DNA of 64,000 bases from Streptomyces filamentosus (GTDB lineage Bacteria > Actinomycetota > Actinomycetes > Streptomycetales > Streptomycetaceae): positions 3,432,501 to 3,496,500 of the forward strand of contig NZ_BNBE01000001.1 in NCBI RefSeq assembly GCF_014654895.1, given 5' to 3'. The notes under the pieces are model-generated. The model did not search any database. It was not told where the DNA came from and saw nothing but the letters and a program-made list of their open reading frames with translations. The stretch's first letter is position 1, and every line of letters begins with the position of its first letter. A program made the translations under genes and the position numbers. Below are positions 61,463-64,000 of this stretch, in pieces.

Positions 61463-61492
61463 AAAGTGGCGGGAGGGGCACCCGACTGTCAA
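61463..61492 (-). promoter_or_regulatory. Promoter of the poly-Cys leader and cysteine dioxygenase
   Basis: On the minus strand, a perfect -35 TTGACA (61492-61487), an 18-bp spacer and a -10-like CACTTT (61468-61463). Six bases further comes the ATG of the leader ORF at 61456, so RNA should start at or next to it. Confidence 0.65.
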
Positions 61493-61928
61493 CTCAATGC
61501 CCGATTTGGGGGTAATGTTTCACCTCATCCGGTTGCTGTGTCCGGAGAAAGGTTTGCTCAAGCCCCGACCAGGCAAGGTGCGCAGCAGTCGCGCTCCTAA
61601 ACATGGCGGCGGCACCTGGTCCCCTCCGCGTCCCCGTGACCGGACTGTGATCCGGATCGCTTCCATGGCTGGATCGCAACAGGATCCGTGTCTCGCACGT
61701 CTCTCTGGGCAGACGGACGACACTGCGGGATCCGCCGGTGGGATGTGTCACGGTTTTTGGTGATTTGAACACTTTCCGCATAGGCTTGGTTCCGCAGAGT
61801 GAATACGGGGCCCAATAGCAGATCTCGGCTTGACTCGCACAGAGCACGAACTTGTAATTTCACTCGTGTCGTTCGGCCGTCTCGATCACGGCCACACCAC
61901 GGGACGCACAGACAGACGAGGGGCGCAG
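61493..61928. other. whiB upstream region, no gene
   Basis: About 430 bases between the divergent leader ORF and whiB, markedly less GC-rich than the rest, typical of the long developmental promoter region of whiB. No credible gene. A strong promoter sits at 61830-61858, and a weaker pair (TTGGTG and TAGGCT, 18-bp spacer, about 61757-61786) may be a second. Confidence 0.55.
61830..61858 (+). promoter_or_regulatory. Probable whiB promoter
   Basis: TTGACT (61830-61835), a 17-bp spacer and TGTAAT (61853-61858) match a housekeeping-type promoter. Transcription would begin near 61865, giving a leader of about 65 bases before the whiB ATG. S. coelicolor whiB is known to have two promoters; this is likely one of them. 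Confidence 0.65.
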
Positions 61929-62195
61929 ATGACCGAGTTGTTCCAGGAACTGCTGCTGGTCGAGGACGCGGACGAGGAACTCGGCTGGCAGGAGCGCGCG
62001 CTGTGCGCCCAGACCGACCCCGAGTCCTTCTTCCCCGAGAAGGGCGGCTCGACCCGAGAGGCCAAGAAGGTCTGCCTCGCCTGCGAAGTCCGCTCCGAAT
62101 GCCTGGAGTACGCCCTCCAGAACGACGAGCGCTTCGGCATCTGGGGCGGCCTCTCCGAGCGCGAGCGCCGCCGCCTCAAGAAGGCCGCCGTCTGA
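61929..62195 (+). CDS. whiB: WhiB iron-sulfur developmental regulator
   Basis: An 88-residue protein from the ATG at 61929 (GAGGGG upstream). It has the four cluster-binding cysteines (Cys26, Cys49, Cys52, Cys58) that hold a [4Fe-4S] cluster, the GIWGG turn (70-74) and a basic C-terminus (ERRRLKKAAV) for DNA contact. With WhiA it controls sporulation septation in aerial hyphae. The sequence is almost that of S. coelicolor WhiB as I recall it. A strong hairpin follows 50 bp downstream. Confidence 0.96.
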   Translation: MTELFQELLLVEDADEELGWQERALCAQTDPESFFPEKGGSTREAKKVCLACEVRSECLEYALQNDERFGIWGGLSERERRRLKKAAV

Positions 62196-62247
62196 ACCGC
62201 CGGTCGGCCGGAAAACGACCCCCGCGAAGACCCCGGCGAAGACCCCC

Positions 62248-62285
62248 ACGGTCCGTCCCTGTGCCCGGCACAGGAGGCGGACCGT
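62248..62285 (+). terminator. whiB terminator
   Basis: An outer 8-bp stem (ACGGTCCG with CGGACCGT) encloses CCTGTGCC/GGCACAGG, separated by small internal loops, about 50 bp after the whiB stop. It is followed by TTCAC. Confidence 0.7.
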
Positions 62286-62462
62286 TTCACGTACGGGGGG
62301 ACGACACCGACGGGTGAGCGGAGGACGACGACCGCCCCCGTCGTCCACAGGCCGCCGTCCACAGGGGCGGACCCCTCCCGCCACAGCCGTTAGTGTGGGC
62401 CTCCGTCCAAGCCGCTCCCACGCCCCGTCGCGGGCGACCCCGGCCGGAGGGCCCGTAGCTCG

Positions 62463-64000
62463 ATGTCCTCAACTCCTGAGTTCCCCAGGCACGTCGTCAC
62501 CGCCGTGCTCGTCACCCACGACGGAGCCCGCTGGCTGCCCGACGCGCTCTCCGGGCTGCTCGCCCAGGAGCGCCCGGTGCAGAGCGTCGTCGCCGCCGAC
62601 ACCGGCAGCGCCGACGAGTCCGCACGGCTCGTCGCCGAAGCCGTCGGGGACGACCGCGTCCTGCACCTCGCCCGCCGCACCGGCTTCGGCGCCGCCGTCG
62701 ACGAGGCGGTCCGCACCGCGCCCCTGCTCGGACCCGAGGACCTGCCCTACCTCAAGCGCCCCAGCGGCTGGGACCCCGTCACCCGCAGCTGGAACGACGA
62801 GGCGTACGACCTCCCCGAACTCCCGCACGGCGACCCCGTCCAGTGGCTCTGGCTGCTCCACGACGACTGCGCCCCCGAGCCCGGCGCCCTCGCCGAACTC
62901 CTGCGCGTCGCCGACTCCGACGCGTACGCCGCCGTCATCGGCCCCAAACTGCGCGGCTGGTACGACCGCAAGCAGCTCCTCGAAGCGGGCGTCACCATCG
63001 CCCGCAGCGGCCGCCGCTGGACCGGCCTCGACCGCCGCGAACAGGACCAGGGCCAGCACGACCAGATCCGCCCCGTCCTCTCCGTCTCCACCGCCGGCAT
63101 GCTCATCCGCCGGGACGTCTTCGAGGAGCTCGGCGGCTTCGACCGCCGCCTGCCCCTCATGCGCGACGACGTCGACCTCTGCTGGCGCGCCCACGCCGCC
63201 GGACACCGCGTCCTCGTCGCCCCCGACGCCGTCCTCCGGCACGCCGAGGCGTCCGCCCGCGAGCGCCGCTCCGTCGACTGCGCGGGCCGCACCGCCGCCA
63301 GCCCGCACCGCGTCGACAAGGCAGCCGCCGTCTACACGCTGCTCGCCAACAGCCGCGGCCGCGCCCTCCCGTACATCCTGCTGCGGCTCGTCCTCGGCAC
63401 CCTGCTGCGCACCCTCGTCCTCCTCGTCGGCAAGGCCCCCGGCCAGGCCGTCGACGAGATCATGGGCCTCCTCACCACCCTGCTGCGGCCCGAGAAGATC
63501 CTCGCCGCCCGCACCCGGCGCAAGAACCCCGCGGTCCCCCCGGGCGAGCTCCGCCCCCTCTTCCCGCCGCCCGGCGCCACCGTCCGCGCCGCCGCCGAAC
63601 AGATCGCCTCCCACTTCGGCGAGGACGACGCCGACTCCGGCTCCCGCCACGGCGCCGTCGAGTCCGGCCCCGGCGGCGACGACGCCGACTTCCTGGAGAT
63701 CGAGCAGTTCGCCCGCCTGAAGAAGATCGCCCGCAAGCCCGGACCGGTCCTCTTCGCCCTCCTCCTCGTCGTCTCCCTCGTCGCCTGCCGCAACCTCTTC
63801 GCCGGCGGCTCCCTCGCCGGCGGCGTCCTGCTCCCGGCCCCCGACACCGTCTCCGAGCTCTGGAACCGGTACGCGGACGCGTGGCACACCCTCGGCACCG
63901 GCGGCACCCAGACCGCCCCGCCGTACCTCGGGATCCTCGCCGCGCTCTCCGCCCTCTTCCTCGGCTCCACCTCCACCGCGCTGACCGTCCTGCTCGTCTG
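62463..64000 (+). CDS. Large membrane family 2 glycosyltransferase, 3' end outside window
   Basis: At least 512 residues; the gene runs off the right edge. GT-A domain: VVTAVLVTHDGARWLPDALS, VVAADTGSADES, the metal motif LLHDDCAPEPGA, and the acceptor-side LPLMRDDVDLCWRAHAAGH. Two TM helices are visible (YILLRLVLGTLLRTLVLLVG; VLFALLLVVSLVACRNLF) and a further one starts near the edge, so the C-terminal part is polytopic. GGAGG lies 12 bases before the ATG at 62463. It may build a cell-surface polysaccharide; neighbours beyond the window would tell. Confidence 0.9.
   Translation, partial: MSSTPEFPRHVVTAVLVTHDGARWLPDALSGLLAQERPVQSVVAADTGSADESARLVAEAVGDDRVLHLARRTGFGAAVDEAVRTAPLLGPEDLPYLKRPSGWDPVTRSWNDEAYDLPELPHGDPVQWLWLLHDDCAPEPGALAELLRVADSDAYAAVIGPKLRGWYDRKQLLEAGVTIARSGRRWTGLDRREQDQGQHDQIRPVLSVSTAGMLIRRDVFEELGGFDRRLPLMRDDVDLCWRAHAAGHRVLVAPDAVLRHAEASARERRSVDCAGRTAASPHRVDKAAAVYTLLANSRGRALPYILLRLVLGTLLRTLVLLVGKAPGQAVDEIMGLLTTLLRPEKILAARTRRKNPAVPPGELRPLFPPPGATVRAAAEQIASHFGEDDADSGSRHGAVESGPGGDDADFLEIEQFARLKKIARKPGPVLFALLLVVSLVACRNLFAGGSLAGGVLLPAPDTVSELWNRYADAWHTLGTGGTQTAPPYLGILAALSALFLGSTSTALTVLLV

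Noticed and set aside
61290..61481. 63-codon ORF with a Leu run (frame +1 relative to the Cys ORF)
   Set aside because: The Leu run is the same (GTTGCT)n tract in another frame; it lacks a promoter fit and runs past the Cys ORF's stop without a link to the downstream gene. The Cys frame has a matched promoter and a relevant neighbour.
1..64000. tRNA, rRNA, insertion sequences, prophage
   Set aside because: I found no cloverleaf with CCA-proximal GTTCGA arms, no transposase or integrase motifs, and no phage structural genes.

Overview
The window is chromosomal DNA from a high-GC actinomycete, almost certainly a Streptomyces. Codon third positions are nearly all G/C, GTG and TTG starts are common, ATGA/GTGA stop-start overlaps are frequent, and whiB sits next to F420 biosynthesis genes and a cluster of LytR-CpsA-Psr (LCP) genes. 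From memory, unverified, the core order (thiolase, cystathionine beta-synthase, hut genes, sigma/anti-sigma genes, purKE, UDP-glucose dehydrogenase, LCP genes, fbiA/fbiB, whiB) matches the whiB (SCO3034) neighbourhood of S. coelicolor. No rRNA, tRNA, insertion sequence, CRISPR array or prophage was seen.

Layout. 1-4.9 kb: end of a thiolase gene, an SGNH hydrolase, cystathionine beta-synthase, and an RpiR/SIS regulator with a perfect palindrome upstream. 4.9-6.9 kb: a tightly coupled four-gene roadblock/DUF4388 operon. 7.1-8.9 kb: an SRPBCC protein and a fold-III PLP decarboxylase. 9.2-14.7 kb: a histidine-utilisation operon (hutU, an M20 amidohydrolase, hutF, hutI). 15.6-25.7 kb: a likely accessory polysaccharide locus made of two convergent operons (FemAB/CelD-like acyltransferase, glycosyltransferase, polysaccharide deacetylase, two membrane proteins and a GH26-like hydrolase on +; flippase and DegT-type aminotransferase on -). 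25.9-27.8 kb: a SigB/F-type sigma factor with STAS antagonist and anti-sigma kinase. 28.1-32.1 kb: a four-gene cell-surface operon with two sortase-type substrates. 32.3-36.8 kb: peptide transporter, two-component system and GtrA protein. 37.0-40.9 kb: purK-purE, an intact M19 dipeptidase, and a paralogue that has lost its metal ligands. 41.0-53.4 kb: UDP-glucose dehydrogenase, acyl-CoA dehydrogenase, thioesterase, a glycosyltransferase and five LCP genes. 53.8-64.0 kb: a truncated adenylate-forming protein, a PGRP-type amidase, a nucleotidyltransferase, a DNA glycosylase, fbiB/fbiA, cysteine dioxygenase, whiB and the start of a large glycosyltransferase.

How it fits together. Much of the region concerns the cell envelope: nucleotide-sugar supply, glycosyltransferases, a flippase, LCP ligases that attach glycopolymers to peptidoglycan, sortase substrates and an amidase. 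The remainder is amino-acid metabolism (Cys, His), purine and F420 biosynthesis, and developmental or stress regulation.

The strongest new observation is a 30-codon leaderless ORF upstream of cysteine dioxygenase, ending in five consecutive Cys codons plus a last Cys before the stop, with a promoter positioned so that transcription should begin at its ATG. It looks like a cysteine-responsive attenuator. Other leads are the surface-protein operon with a domain used three times, the roadblock operon with no GTPase, the dead dipeptidase, and an M20 enzyme sitting where the N-formylglutamate hydrolase step is needed.
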